From Macrostomum hystrix (taxonomy: Eukaryota; Platyhelminthes; Macrostomidae), in contig CATNEN010000038.1 of NCBI GenBank assembly GCA_950097015.1, positions 21,533,001 through 21,597,000 on the forward strand: DNA of 64,000 bases, read 5' to 3'. The position numbers and the translations under genes were made by a program. Below, in pieces: positions 12,168 through 22,832 of the stretch (position 1 is the stretch's first letter; every line of letters begins with the position of its first letter). The notes below the pieces were generated by a model. It saw only the letters and a program-made list of their open reading frames with translations. It ran no database searches and had not been told where the DNA came from.

Positions 12168-15100
12168 ATGCTTCTACTGCTCATGGCACTGCAAGTTTCA
12201 ATGGCAACTGAAATCTGTGAGTTGCCGATTCGCAGATACGAAGTGCGCAACTCCTGGCAGTCGTCGTCCTTTGAGAATATCCGCGGAGTAAGGTCTTGCT
12301 TCAGCGTCAGAACCTACCCCGAAGAGGAAAAGATTCAATGGAAATCTACCCCCAGCTACGCGTTCTTCCACAGCAGAGACAGAAGCTATGCAGACGGAGG
12401 ATTTCATTGGTTCGCATTGTGGCTGCGTAGGCCATTAATCATAAAATCAGTCACTGTGAAGGGCAGAGAGGGTGAGTCACTGCTCGATTTTTTCCATGCA
12501 CATCAGCCTCCACTGCTAAGTCATGAAGTACTCACTTTTAGATGGCGCTACACATGTCTACTCGAGAGCCAGAGACATCGAAATCTGGACATCGAGCAGC
12601 AGCAGAATGCTGTTCTCAGGTGATCCCTGCTTCTCAAGAAACATGAACAGACAGTTCAGAGAGTCTCAGCATCTCTGGAGACGGTGCGGCCTGACGGTGA
12701 GCAAGCAGGCGCGTATCGAGGCTGGTGAGATCTTCACCGTGAACTGCTTAGCGGAGGTGAGACCTGCTCTGTGCCTTGAGTTGTGCTCTGTTGAGTTCTG
12801 GATCCCACTGAGATTTCATCTGAACTCCAGGTGAGACACTTGCTGCTGCGAAGGGACATTACTGCGTCATCTTATCCTGATGACTTCATGAGCTTCGCAG
12901 ATCTCTGGATTCAGCTTGTGCATCTGAGTGAGTTCGGGTCTTTTACTATGGGCCTATAGTTGTGAAAGGGAAATTTTTTTGTTTCCTTGATTTAGCAATG
13001 TCGATTAATAATTTGTAAATCTCCAGAATCCTTAGCGCCTCAGCTGGTGCCTCAGGGCTCAAAGTTCAGTGTGAGCTGCTTGCTGGACTGCGAAGGAGCA
13101 AAACTCAACTCGAGCTCAAGCGAGCTGCAGCTGTGCTCTCCCAACGGCAGCTGCATAAATGGCCATGAGCTGCACATTGGCAGTGCTCAGCCTGAGCACT
13201 CAGGTGTCTACTGGTGCAGATTCGGATCAGTTGCAAAAAAATCCACTGTCAGTGTGCTGAGTGAGTTCAATTTTAAAGTAATTTCTCAAGCAGGAAGTGC
13301 ACAACTTGAGCTTGAAATTTCAATGGTAACTTATATTCCAGCGACCTCGGTAGATCAGGTGGTGGCCCTTATTGTGATTGACAATGCTTGCGCAATGAAC
13401 TGACAATTGACCATATTGAATGCGTGCGTGGGCGTATAGTGCACTTAGACTAGAATGAGTTGAGTGCGTACAGATTTGTCAGTGCAACGTGCAAGTTGAT
13501 CTCTATAAATATAATGTGAGCGAGGCGTGTGTCTCTGAGCTTGAAACTTCAATCAACAGAACTCTTGTGTTAATTAGAACACAACTGCCCTCAGGTCGAG
13601 GTTCTCTGTGAGCTGCGAGCTGCACTGCAACAACTCACAGATGTGCTTCAACTCTAGCGGACTGACACAATGCCCACAGCACAATACCTCAACTGACACA
13701 ATGCCCACAGCACAAAACCTCAACTGACACAATGCCCACAGCACAATACCTCAACTGACACAATGCCCACAGCACAAAACCTCAACTGACACAATGACCA
13801 CAGGACAAAACCTCAACTGACACAATGCCCACAGCACAAAACCTCAACTGACACAATGACCACAGCACAAAACCTCAACTGACACAATGCCCACAGCACA
13901 AAACCTCAACTGACACAATGACCACAGCACAAAACCTCAACTGACACAATGACCACAGCACAATACCTCAACTGACACAATGACCACAGCACAATACCTC
14001 AACTGACGCAATGCCCACAGCACAATACCTCAACTGACACAATGCCCACAGCACAAAACCTCAACTGACACAATGTCCACGGGCATGCTGGCAAAAAGCC
14101 AAGTCAATTGAAACGCCAATAGCCAATTTGAACATCAACTATGACTCATGGAACTCATGAACTCGTTGATAAACTCGCTCCACATCAACGATAATAGATA
14201 CTAGATTCCAATGCCTTTGAGTGCATCCGTACCATTTACTCGTCACAGAGACTTCATTCATTCCCCAGTCACAGAAAATGCATTCGATCGCAATTTGTTC
14301 ATCTGTTCATCATACAAGCTGGTCAAAATATTTTTCAGCGGCCTCCGAGGATCAGGTTGTGGCCGTCAACTCGAGTTTCGCTGTGAGATGCGAGCTACAC
14401 TGCAACAGCTCAATGCTGTGCTCAAACTCAAGCGGACTCCACCTCTGCCTTCCAAACGGTACCTGCATTAAAGATCACAAGACTGCAGTGGCTCGAGCAC
14501 TCCCTGAGCACTCAGGAAATTACTCTTGCAGCCTTGGCTCTGTGCAGACGCAGACCCCAGTCAACGTGCTGTGTGAGTGAGCATCCAGAATTTTTCTAAT
14601 ATTTGCTCCTCATAACAAATATTTCAGCAGCAATTTATGAAAGCACCTCAAAATTTCCGCCAGACCCGCCATCTAGTCTATCGATAAAATTCCTGGAAAG
14701 CTGCAAAAACATGGCAAAAATAACGGTACAGTTCAGATCATCGGCTTCCGACCCAATGCCTGAGCACACGTGCAACTTTCAAGCTGGCGAACTCAAGGAA
14801 AAAAATGTATCTCAAATGAAAAAATGGCTACATGCCTACAATGGCTACTTGGCTTCAATGGCTACTTGGCTACTTGGCTACTTGGCTACAAAAAATGTCT
14901 CTCGGCTTTCACAGGTGAGTTGCATTCCGTATGATTCTTGAAAGACTTGGTTGCAACACACTGTACTATATGAAACTTCAGGTGCCAGACAACAGGGGCC
15001 TCCTTAGCACGTGGTCGCTCGACAGCGGTTTTGAGCATTACATGAGCAGGAGCGAAGTCTTTGTCAACTGCAGTGCGTCACAGAACCTCCCTGAGAACAT

Positions 15101-15417
15101 GACTTTCGGCTCACCTGTTTACACCACGGCTCGACTCGTCTGCCCTGGGACTGGGCTCACGACTTTCACGATTGTTGTCTCAGCCATCATCGTTTTCGTT
15201 GTTGTGTCAGTCGTCTGCGCTGCATGCTTTCTGCTCATCTCGAAGGTCAGTGCAGGAAAATGTGGTGATCGTGCTCTTCAGCAGCTGACGGCTCTGAACC
15301 TTTCCATTGCAGCTCCGAGTGCCGTCAACTGAGCCTTCAGCAGCCGGGCCCAACCTAAGCTCAGGCATTCAGGAGGAATCTAAAGTGTCACCTAAGGTGT
15401 CTCATCCTGCTAATTAG
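12168..15417 (+). CDS. single-pass receptor: lectin/discoidin-like region, Ig domains, FN3-like region, TM (left copy)
   Basis: Proposed exons are 12168-12471, 12542-12756, 12831-12927, 13027-13260, 14339-14572, 14628-14914, 14982-15245 and 15313-15417. All are GT-AG and phase-consistent (1,740 nt, 579 residues). Exon 1 has a signal peptide (MLLLLMALQVSMA). Exons 1-3 look like a galactose-binding/F5-8C fold (FFHSRDRSYADGG, then DIEIWTSSSS); this is tentative. Two 234-bp phase 1-1 exons each encode an Ig domain, ending in HSGVYWC and HSGNYSC with extra cysteines. Next is an FN3-like region with a terminal STWS, a TM helix (about VVSAIIVFVVVSVVCAACFL) and a short tail. A third Ig exon at 13342 is destroyed; phase 1-1 allows it to be skipped. 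Exon 14628-14914 carries a 90-bp in-frame repeat insertion missing from the right copy. A cell-surface recognition role is inferred only. No ligand can be named. Confidence 0.72.
13370..13586. mobile_element. 217-bp insertion with 5-bp target duplication, solo-LTR-like
   Basis: Flanked by GCCCT at 13365-13369 and 13587-13591. Removing the element and one GCCCT restores continuous Ig-exon sequence. Ends are imperfectly inverted (TATTGTG and CACAACT). It contains TATAAATATA near 13505 and has no coding capacity. Size, TSD length and TATA box fit a solo LTR of a Ty3-like or similar element; the family is unassigned. Confidence 0.65.
13662..14076. repeat. 31-bp minisatellite grown from Ig-exon sequence
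   Basis: About 13 units of 31 bp with CTGACACAATGCCCACAGCA and CAAAACCTCAA. The first unit is continuous with the Ig exon (reads GLTQCPQHNTS, where the intact exon reads GLHLCLPNGTC). Thirty-one is not a multiple of three, so the frame is lost. The same array is present at the very end of the window on the minus strand (up to 64000). Confidence 0.88.
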
Positions 15418-15504
15418 GTGAGTCAACGAGTCACTTAGACTTCAGCGAGCAAACAGGGACAGTCCTGTCCGAGAAATGCCACGTTGCTTATCCATTAATC
15501 TCGA

Positions 15505-15768
15505 TGGCCACTTGGCTACAATGGCTACTTGGCTACAATGGCTACTTGGCTACAATGGCTACTTGGCTACAATGGCTACTTGGCAACAACGGCTACTTGG
15601 CTACAGTGGCTACTTGGCTACTTGGCTACAGTGGCTACTCGGCTACAGTGGCTACAATGCTACTTAGCTACAATGGCTACTTGGCTACAATGGCTACTTG
15701 GCTACAATGGCTACTTGGCTACAATGGCTACTTGGCTACAATGGCTACTTGGCTACAATGCTACTTGT
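15505..15768. repeat. 17-bp minisatellite, left copy
   Basis: About 15 copies of ATGGCTACTTGGCTACA with small truncations, downstream of the receptor stop. Three units are 17 codons, so all frames stay open (MATWLQWLLGYNGYLAT); these frames are not genes. The homologous array at 61855-62640 is about three times longer. Confidence 0.92.
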
Positions 15769-15779
15769 CAGTAGTGTTT

Positions 15780-16706
15780 CCGTTTCATTTCCGAAACTGA
15801 ATGAGTGCTCAAGGCTGCTCTGATTTCAGAAAACTAACGGTCCGAGTCCGAGTGCTGCTACTTGATTGCTAGCATACCAGCGACTGCTGCTGCTGGTGCT
15901 GCTGTGAAGGGGCAGGACACAGACAGCGACTGCTGCACTGACTACATTGAGTTGCTGTAAGCCAATTTCTTTTCGTGATCAGCCAGAGATTCATCAAACT
16001 GCTCATTTTTGAGTGATTTTAGAGCTCGAAATTCTTGCATAGCTTTGCAATTCTGATTATTAAGCTCGAGTAGATGAATTTGAATTTCAAAATCTGTGAA
16101 TTAATTTATCATAATCAATCAATAATAAAAGAAACTGTTCGTTCATTAGTTTTTGCTCTCACTAGTGGCTGATCAATTATCCATGCAGAATATGTTCAAG
16201 AATCAAATATGTCTATCTGGTTGTCACCTCAGCCAATTTATTACAGTAGCTGGGCAGACAGACCCAAAAATGTTCTTATCATATCATAGCTCGTAGAAGC
16301 CCAGTTTCCTTAGACGATTCTGTCTGAATTTTCTCTGCTTTTTGCACCCAGACTGACTGCCATTCAAGCACGCGAAGATGCGTCATAAACTGTTCTAATT
16401 ACTGTTCTCAAGTATTGCTTAATAAATATATTAAAATACACTCTAACCAGAAGCATGAGTTCAATGGGCCACTCCTCATCAAATGCAGAAATTTAAAACG
16501 GAATGGACGATGAAACCCACCTCATACAAGTCACCTCTTCCATCACCTGCTCGACAATCTACAGAACTCTACTGACTGTAGCGGAAATAAGATTTTGTGT
16601 GCAGTTTTCCCTATTCAAATTTATTCAAAGCACTCACCCTACTCAACTGTACCTAGCAAAAAATGTGAGCAAACTTACTTAGCAGCACCTGCTGATTATC
16701 AATAGC
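15780..16706 (+). other. 3' flank of the receptor gene, shared by both arms
   Basis: Non-coding sequence conserved with 60960-61850. AATAAA at 16124-16129 and AATAAATATA near 16420 are candidate poly(A) signals for the receptor transcript. Confidence 0.45.
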
Positions 16707-17264
16707 GTCCCATGTCCCATATCGCCAAATCATGTGCTAGCAATGTTGTCTTCATTGCATTTATGTTGTTTTACTAGGCTTATGTTACTACAATGTTGAC
16801 TCCATGTTGCAATTGCAATATATATTTCTTACCGCATGATGCTTATCATCCTACTGATAGTAGATCAGATGGAATTCTAAGTTTGACTATATCGATAAAA
16901 ATATTGCTGAAAGTGTGTGTGTGCTAATATAATATACGAGCATGTTATATCCATGATCTTTAGCACAGCAAGAAATGAGAAAAAAATTATCGTACTGAAG
17001 CCAAGTCCAAGTGAGAGATATGAAGATTTCATTCCATATTTTCCAGAGACAACTTTCAAATTATAACTTCATTATGATTTTTCCAAAAATATTTGAAAAA
17101 ATATTTGAATAAATATAAAGAAGATCGAGACTTGCCGCTTTAAGACTGTGTCAAATCACGGTATTTGAACCATCAGAACAAAATATATTATCAAAAGTAA
17201 CACTACTTTTGGGACAGCCCTCGTAATATTCTAAAAAGTTAAGGATGTGGTATGCTAAATTAAT

Positions 17265-18046
17265 CCTGATCAACCGCCACGCATGCCCAACCACCACGTG
17301 CTCCCGGACAGTCGCTGACTGTGCCCGGCAACTCAACGTCCTGGCCCGAAACAACACGGTCAGGCTGAGCTGGATCCCAGGGCATGCGGGCTTCCCAGGG
17401 AACGAGCTAGCGGAACCCTTGCCAAGCAAGGTGGCTCTGGCTCTCTCCTGGGCCCTGCTCCCCTGGTCCCGATCCCCATCACGGTCATCAACCGCCTCAT
17501 TGATGACTGGGCTGAGTCCCTCCACAGGGACAGATGGGCGGGCACCCAGAACTGTCGGCAATCTCGTGCCGCAGTTCCGCGACCGTCTCGCAGGCTTAGG
17601 AACATCCTTTTAAACCAAAACCGGAAGGATATCCGCGCCCTCGCCATGACCCTCACGGGCCACGGCTACCTCGCTAGGCACTGTTTCCTCCGGGGCGACC
17701 TTGAGAGTGAACTCTGCCCATTCTGTGAGTACGACAACGAAGATGCTGGGCACTTTGTGCGTCACTGCCCTTTCTTTAACAGAGACCGGCTACGCTACCT
17801 CGGGCCCAACCCGTCTATGGACGAGATCTGCCAGCCCGACAGCATTCCACGGCTCGTCCAGTTCCTCCGGGCAACAAGACGAGCCACGTTCTTCTTTACG
17901 GAAGACGACGCTGCAGGACGGACCGGCGGACCACACTGACCGGCCCCGCGCCCTTGCCTGTCTGCGGGCCTACAGGGGTTAGCGGTATGGGCGATCCTCG
18001 CCTCCCCGCTGCGTCCATGGTCCCTGCAGCTAAGTCAAGTAAGTCA
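17265..18046 (+). mobile_element. 5'-truncated non-LTR retrotransposon with RNase H and C-terminal zinc motif
   Basis: Direct repeats ATGCTAAATTAAT at 17252-17264 and 18047-18059 bound a 782-bp insert, a classic 13-bp target-site duplication. The insert begins inside an RNase H domain (VRLSWIPGHAGFPGNELAE), and after a frameshift near 17430-17500 reads to CPFCEYDNEDAGHFVRHC, a zinc-knuckle-like motif common at the end of I/Jockey/R1-type ORF2. It ends with a short TAAGTCAAG-type tail. It is dead on arrival: no endonuclease or RT is present. Frames opening before 17265 cross the insertion edge and are not genes. Confidence 0.85.
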
Positions 18047-18059
18047 ATGCTAAATTAAT

Positions 18060-19190
18060 AATTTTGCCAACGTAAAATATACAAATGAAGGAATGAACGT
18101 AATCATTATAATCATTCGACTTTGCCTAGGTCCGTTTGCAGCCTATCGTAATCTCGGTAAGATCATTCACCTATTCCGATTTATTTCGAAATACATCGGA
18201 ATAGGTGTACTTGAATTATTTTTAAGTCCGGCCAAATTCGGTTGTTGGGGGTCTATGAGCTTGACTAGCCACTTTCGCAAAGTCACTAGGAACCAATGAA
18301 AAATGCCAACCACATGTGACAAACGCACGTCGATAGAGCATGTCTAGTAGAGCTTTCTAACGACACCAAGATCGTCGAGAAATACCCACCAGAAGGCTGT
18401 CAAATGATGTCTAGAGTGTCAGAGGTACCTCCTAATGGATGGCGCTATGAGTAGATTATGACGCTTTACTAGACCGCGGCTGCCAGCAGACAACGACTGC
18501 AGATCTATCGACGGAATCAACGACATCCGACGCGCCATTTATTGGCCTACCAGACGACATCAGTCTCATCTCTCTAGATAAAGCGGTTCTCAAATGGGGT
18601 CCACTCAAAGTCGGTCCCTGGCATGACTAGTCTTTTTGATGGGGGTACCACTGACAAAAGTGATTTCGGGATGCCCCTTAATTTTGATGGATCTCGATTT
18701 TATTTTATGTCCGGGTACTCTGGGATAGACGTAGAAGAGATCCCCATCGAAAACCGGAGTCTAAAAGACAGCCTGTGGCGTCAGAATGTCACCCAGTGTA
18801 CAGTGCATCTGCCCTGTGTATTTCATAAAATTTTTCTAGGTGACTTGCAAGGTTAATAAGCTCGAGTTGAAATCATTTGTAATCATGAAACCAACTCAGT
18901 GGTGTAGGAAATCGTTTCTAGATTGATTTCCAATCGAATCCGACCCGATAAACTGTGCTCAAATCTATTGGGACACCGACGGCAGCCAAATACATGTACT
19001 ACTGACTGTAGTCAGTCGATAAAATTACTAAAAAGTAAGAAAATTGTGATAACATTTTTTTCTTCAAAAGATATTGAGCTCGGACCGCCTAGAATGAATT
19101 TCCCGTCCGAAAATAGTCTAGTAAACACAGTTACCTAATAGTATGGAAGCAGTAGCTTGCAATCGGCTAGGTACTTGAAATGTTTTCGCA
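18060..19190. other. left-arm-specific intergenic DNA
   Basis: Part of the 2,484-bp block missing from the right arm. No coding frame, terminal repeat or tandem array is recognisable apart from short low-complexity stretches. Confidence 0.3.
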
Positions 19191-19239
19191 TGTAGTGCGC
19201 CGCGTATATGCCGTTGTTTACTATTATCTCGTATCACTG

Positions 19240-19296
19240 AATGTACACCTGGCTATGTACACCTGGCTATGTACACCTTGCTATGTACACCTTGCT
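19240..19296. repeat. 14-bp tandem repeat
   Basis: Four copies of GTACACCTGGCTAT with minor changes. The right arm has only about two degenerate copies at the homologous place (about 60690-60715), so the repeat expanded after the duplication or contracted in the other arm. Confidence 0.75.
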
Positions 19297-19669
19297 GCCA
19301 GGTCCAAATGAGCGGGCTGAGGTGGGTGTCAGAATAGATTTACGCCTAATCAGGGCCAAGTCGGAACGTCGTTTTCAGTGCCAAATTTCGGCCTTTGTCT
19401 GCGTCAAACCTTTCAATACTGCACCCAGCCCTTCAATACAGTGGATCGAGAATCGAGAATACGGACGAAACAATGCTTGATAGTACAATTCTTGGCAGAA
19501 ATATTGATACCATTACGAGCGTTTGATTTATAGGTGCATTAGTGCTTATTAAAGTATGTCATGCATGTAAAATAGTTCATACACACATCAGCAGTTTTGG
19601 CCTTTACAAATGGCAGCTATTGATATTTTTTTGCCCTTTTGGGAAAAAATGGTTGTGTGGTTTGGTGTG

Positions 19670-19850
19670 GTGTGGCAACCCTGCATGATGGGGATCAGGA
19701 ACCGGTAGCTGATGGATGTGTGGCAACCCTGCATGATGGGGATCAGGACCCGGTAGCTGATGGATGTGTAGCAACCATGCATGATGGGGATCAGGACTCG
19801 GTAGCTCATGGATGTATGGCAATCCATCTCGATGGGGATCAGTTGCGAGG
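19670..19850. repeat. 48-bp tandem repeat, about 3.5 copies
   Basis: Units contain CCTGCATGATGGGGATCAGG and GGTAGCTGATGGATGTGTGG. Open frames on both strands here are repeat artefacts. Confidence 0.75.
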
Positions 19851-20789
19851 ATTCTGTTTGGGATCTTGCCATGGGATTTAGTTCAATAAGCCATAAAAGA
19901 ACCAAGCAATTTGACATAGGCAACTGAACCGCAGAAGAGTACAGCTAACACTGAAAGATGAGAAGTTGTAGAATTAGGTTGAAACGTTCGCCTTACAGGA
20001 CAATAATATAAGTATGCGCATCGTCAAGTCTGTCAAGTTTCGGAACCAACCATTTTCTCACGGAACACAAACAAAGCCTTTCGCCTGTCCTTTGTGGAGA
20101 CACAGTCCTTGTGATGACTGGTCAAAGACTAGCATTCGAACAAAGAGGCATACAAAGACGCCACAGCTGTAGCCGCCCTTCTGTCGAGTATGCACAATTG
20201 AATCTATAACTCAATGTCTCGCCGTTGCAAAATGTTCGACCTTTCTCATCTGTAATCGGCACCTGTGCTTGTAAAAACTTGTAAAAAGCCTGTAACATTA
20301 GGAAATTTGAGAATCGGTCAAAATGCACAGTCGGCAGGTGCATGCAGGTACGACGAATCGATTCCAAATTTGATGCTCACTGATCACTCTTCGAAGGCTG
20401 TAAATTTTCATGTGATTTGGTGGTCAGGGCCACAGTATGCCATATTTCGAAAGTAAACCTGAAAATGAAACGGGGAACCGTTACATTTAACTCACTTGCA
20501 TCTGCCTGTAACCGTAGCATTCGATTCAAATTGCAAGCATCTTTGTTAATATAAAGGGATCTTTTTTCTTTCTCTCTTTAGGTTTTTGTACTTAAGGGGA
20601 CCCACGTTGCATGCGATTACGCAATAAGAATTGCTGCAATCGGTGGCACATTGGTGATGGTGAAATATTAAGTGAACTGCCATTACTAACGAAGCTGAAA
20701 ACATACAATGATTGGAATACACACGATAATAATAATAATAATTGCAGGAGAGCTGCGGCCAATGCACATCATTTGGTGACACTAGACCT

Positions 20790-21098
20790 GCAGCCAGCGA
20801 GGAGGCAATTCTGCCCATTTCGCTGACTCCTGAGCACACACGCACACAGATACTGTACGCAGGCACACACTCACACTGGTGTGTACATCTGCCCTGACTT
20901 TCTCATCGTTCTCATCGCAGTGTACACTCTCACTGTGCCTTGGAGGTTGGCCCTCAAGGGCGTAAATTGCACGACAAGCCCCCAAGCCTTCTCTCCGCGG
21001 CTGCGCCCCAAATGAATGTGGCCTCGCTGAGGAATCGAACTAAGGGACCTTGCTGCGAGAGGCAAACGCGATAACCGCGCTCTGCCACCAACCCCCAA
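20790..21098 (-). mobile_element. tRNA-derived SINE, family 2 (most complete copy)
   Basis: Read on the minus strand it begins with a tRNA-like head: GGTGGCAGAGCGCGGTTATC (A-box region) and TTAGTTCGATTCCTC (B-box region). The body contains GGGGCTTGTCGTGCAATTT and GTCAGGGCAGATGTACACAC. Partial copies at 3425-3640 and 29975-30095 cover different parts of the same consensus, which defines a repeat family. Confidence 0.78.
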
Positions 21099-21231
21099 AA
21101 ATAATACGCACGATCCAAAAATTATGATCCACAAGTTATGACAATTTAAAAAGTGTCTGGTATGTATTATGCAGTTCCTATTTTATTAGTTTTAGGACGG
21201 GAACTTCTAAGAAATCTATGGAAAGTCTAAT

Positions 21232-22168
21232 ACGAGGGGCGATCCAAAAGTTCTGCAACCAACTGTCCTGTAGCCACTTCTGCTGCACCAAATAAAGTGA
21301 AATTTGCTGGAGTTGTTCAAAATTTTGTTTTCTCTTTCCTTGTAGAGTTTAAGTTGATTTCGAGAATCAGTTTCAGTTTTACTGGACACCAACCAACTCC
21401 AGTTTTCAGCCTGTACATGGAATCGTCAAAAGACAACATTCGCTTCTACATCTATATGCGCATGCATCTGGGGAAAAAAGCTGTGGAAATTCACAGCGAC
21501 TTAGTTTCAGTGTTGGCTGAAGCTGCGCCGTCATTTGACACTGTCGCACGCTGGATGTGCCACTTTACCGATGGACGAACGAGCTCCAAAGACGAGAGTC
21601 AGTCTGGACGACCCCGGACATCCGTGACCGAGGCATCAGTGGCCCGCGCGGACACAATTGTGCGCGAGGATTGCGGTGTGACACTGAGATTCCTTGCCTA
21701 CGAGTTCGGTGTCAACTATGGAAGCGCCCACACCATCATGCATGAGCAGCTGGGCCGCTCCAAGACCTGCGCCCGCTGGGTGCCGCACCTGCTCACAATG
21801 GAACAGTGCGCTGAGCGCGTGCGAATCTGCCGCCTGTGGCTGGAGCTGTTCGAACCAAATGGTTCAAGAAGGCTGTCTGACGTCGTGACAGGAGACGAAT
21901 GTTGGATTTCCTTCTTCACGATGAGGGACAAGCAGTCCAACATGGTATTTTCTCGCATTCAGGACCTGGCACGAGCAGTCAAATCAGAACTCGAGAGACT
22001 ACCAACATCAGAGTACCTCAGCTGCTTCCAGGCCTGGCGGATGCGAATGCAACGGTGCATTGAAGCTGAGGGGAAGTACTTTGAGGGAATGCGACACTGA
22101 ATGTGTGCTCCAGTTTTCTCTGGACTTTGTAATAACGCAGCTTGCAGAACTTTTTGATCGCCCCTCGC
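21232..22168 (+). mobile_element. internally deleted mariner element
   Basis: Terminal inverted repeats match: CGAGGGGCGATCCAAAAGTT at the left and, reversed, CGAGGGGCGATCAAAAAGTT at the right (22145-22168), each continuing CTGCAA. A TA precedes the left end; the right side has CA, perhaps a mutated target base. Length is about 940 bp, short for mariner, because the middle of the transposase gene is gone. Confidence 0.88.
21417..22100 (+). CDS. mariner transposase, deleted version (catalytic core missing)
   Basis: 227 residues from the ATG at 21417 to TGA. The N-terminal helix-turn-helix DNA-binding region is intact (SFDTVARWMCHFTDGRTSSKDE, SGRPRTSV, then VNYGSAHTIMHEQLG and ARWVPHLLT). The first catalytic aspartate is present (VTGDECWISFF). 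After KQSNMV the protein jumps to FSRIQDLARAVKSELERLP, so the segments with the second and third aspartates are missing. The deletion kept the frame and the TIRs. It could only bind DNA, not cut it. An in-frame upstream extension to 21297 lacks family similarity, so the ATG at 21417 is preferred. Confidence 0.8.
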   Translation: MESSKDNIRFYIYMRMHLGKKAVEIHSDLVSVLAEAAPSFDTVARWMCHFTDGRTSSKDESQSGRPRTSVTEASVARADTIVREDCGVTLRFLAYEFGVNYGSAHTIMHEQLGRSKTCARWVPHLLTMEQCAERVRICRLWLELFEPNGSRRLSDVVTGDECWISFFTMRDKQSNMVFSRIQDLARAVKSELERLPTSEYLSCFQAWRMRMQRCIEAEGKYFEGMRH

Positions 22169-22832
22169 AAACAGTTAAATTGAGAAACAAAGACTATAAA
22201 AACGAATCTGAAACACATTTTGTGTGCTTTCTTGTCTTAAATTGTCAAAGTCGCTTGTTTATTTGAAGCACAATACTGCAAAAACAAACGTGAATGGCTG
22301 TAAGCGCGGCCCTTGCACAAAAAGATCTATTTGAAAGAAGTGCAAGTAAATAAAATGCTATTTTAAAGCTGACAATAAATATAAAAATAAATAATAGTTG
22401 ACTGACTTGCAAATCAGAACATTTTTACTGTAGTTAATAATTTTGCTGGATTAGCAAAAATAAGAATTTCAACAACAACAGGTGTTAATTATAATGTCTG
22501 CAAAAATATGTTGCTGTTTTTGTTTCTCATTCGATAAAATTCTATCGGCATAACGCAAACGGTCTGGCGATCGTTTTGTTTGAATATTTCAATTTGTTTA
22601 AATCACGTAAATATACTGAGTATACACCCAGCATAGTAGGAAACGTTACTATAAATATAGACCAATTCACTTGGGAAAATTAACCGTTTCGAAGCTTATG
22701 ATCCAACTAATGAAAGCTTATGAAACAGATTAAATCTCTTGAGCAATCTCAAAAAGCCTTACTTATTTCTAGAGTAAGTGGAAACCCCGAACAGTCCGAT
22801 CCGTGGAAAGCCCGAGTACAGACTGGCCAAAG

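Larger units (their letters stand above)
13342..14076 (+). pseudogene. destroyed Ig-domain exon of the receptor gene
   Basis: After acceptor TTATATTCCAG the exon starts like the intact one at 14339 (SVDQVVAL against SEDQVVAV), is cut at 13370 by a 217-bp insertion, resumes at 13592 with RSRFSVSCELHCNNSQMCFN, and then dissolves at about 13662 into 31-bp repeats. No C-terminal half (SGxYxC) follows. The exon is not usable, but its loss keeps phase. Confidence 0.8.
14053..19442 (+). repeat. left arm of a large inverted duplication
   Basis: Pairs with 60515-64000 in reverse orientation: Ig exon, FN3-like exon, TM exon, tail exon, 17-bp minisatellite and downstream flank follow in the same order. 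The match runs 14053-16706, is interrupted by 2,484 bp (16707-19190) absent from the other arm, and resumes 19191-19442. The right arm leaves the window, so the true left start is unknown. Confidence 0.92.

Noticed and set aside
17151-17656. Minus-strand frames across the non-LTR relic
   Set aside because: Antisense shadows of the RNase H region; they cross the target-site duplication.
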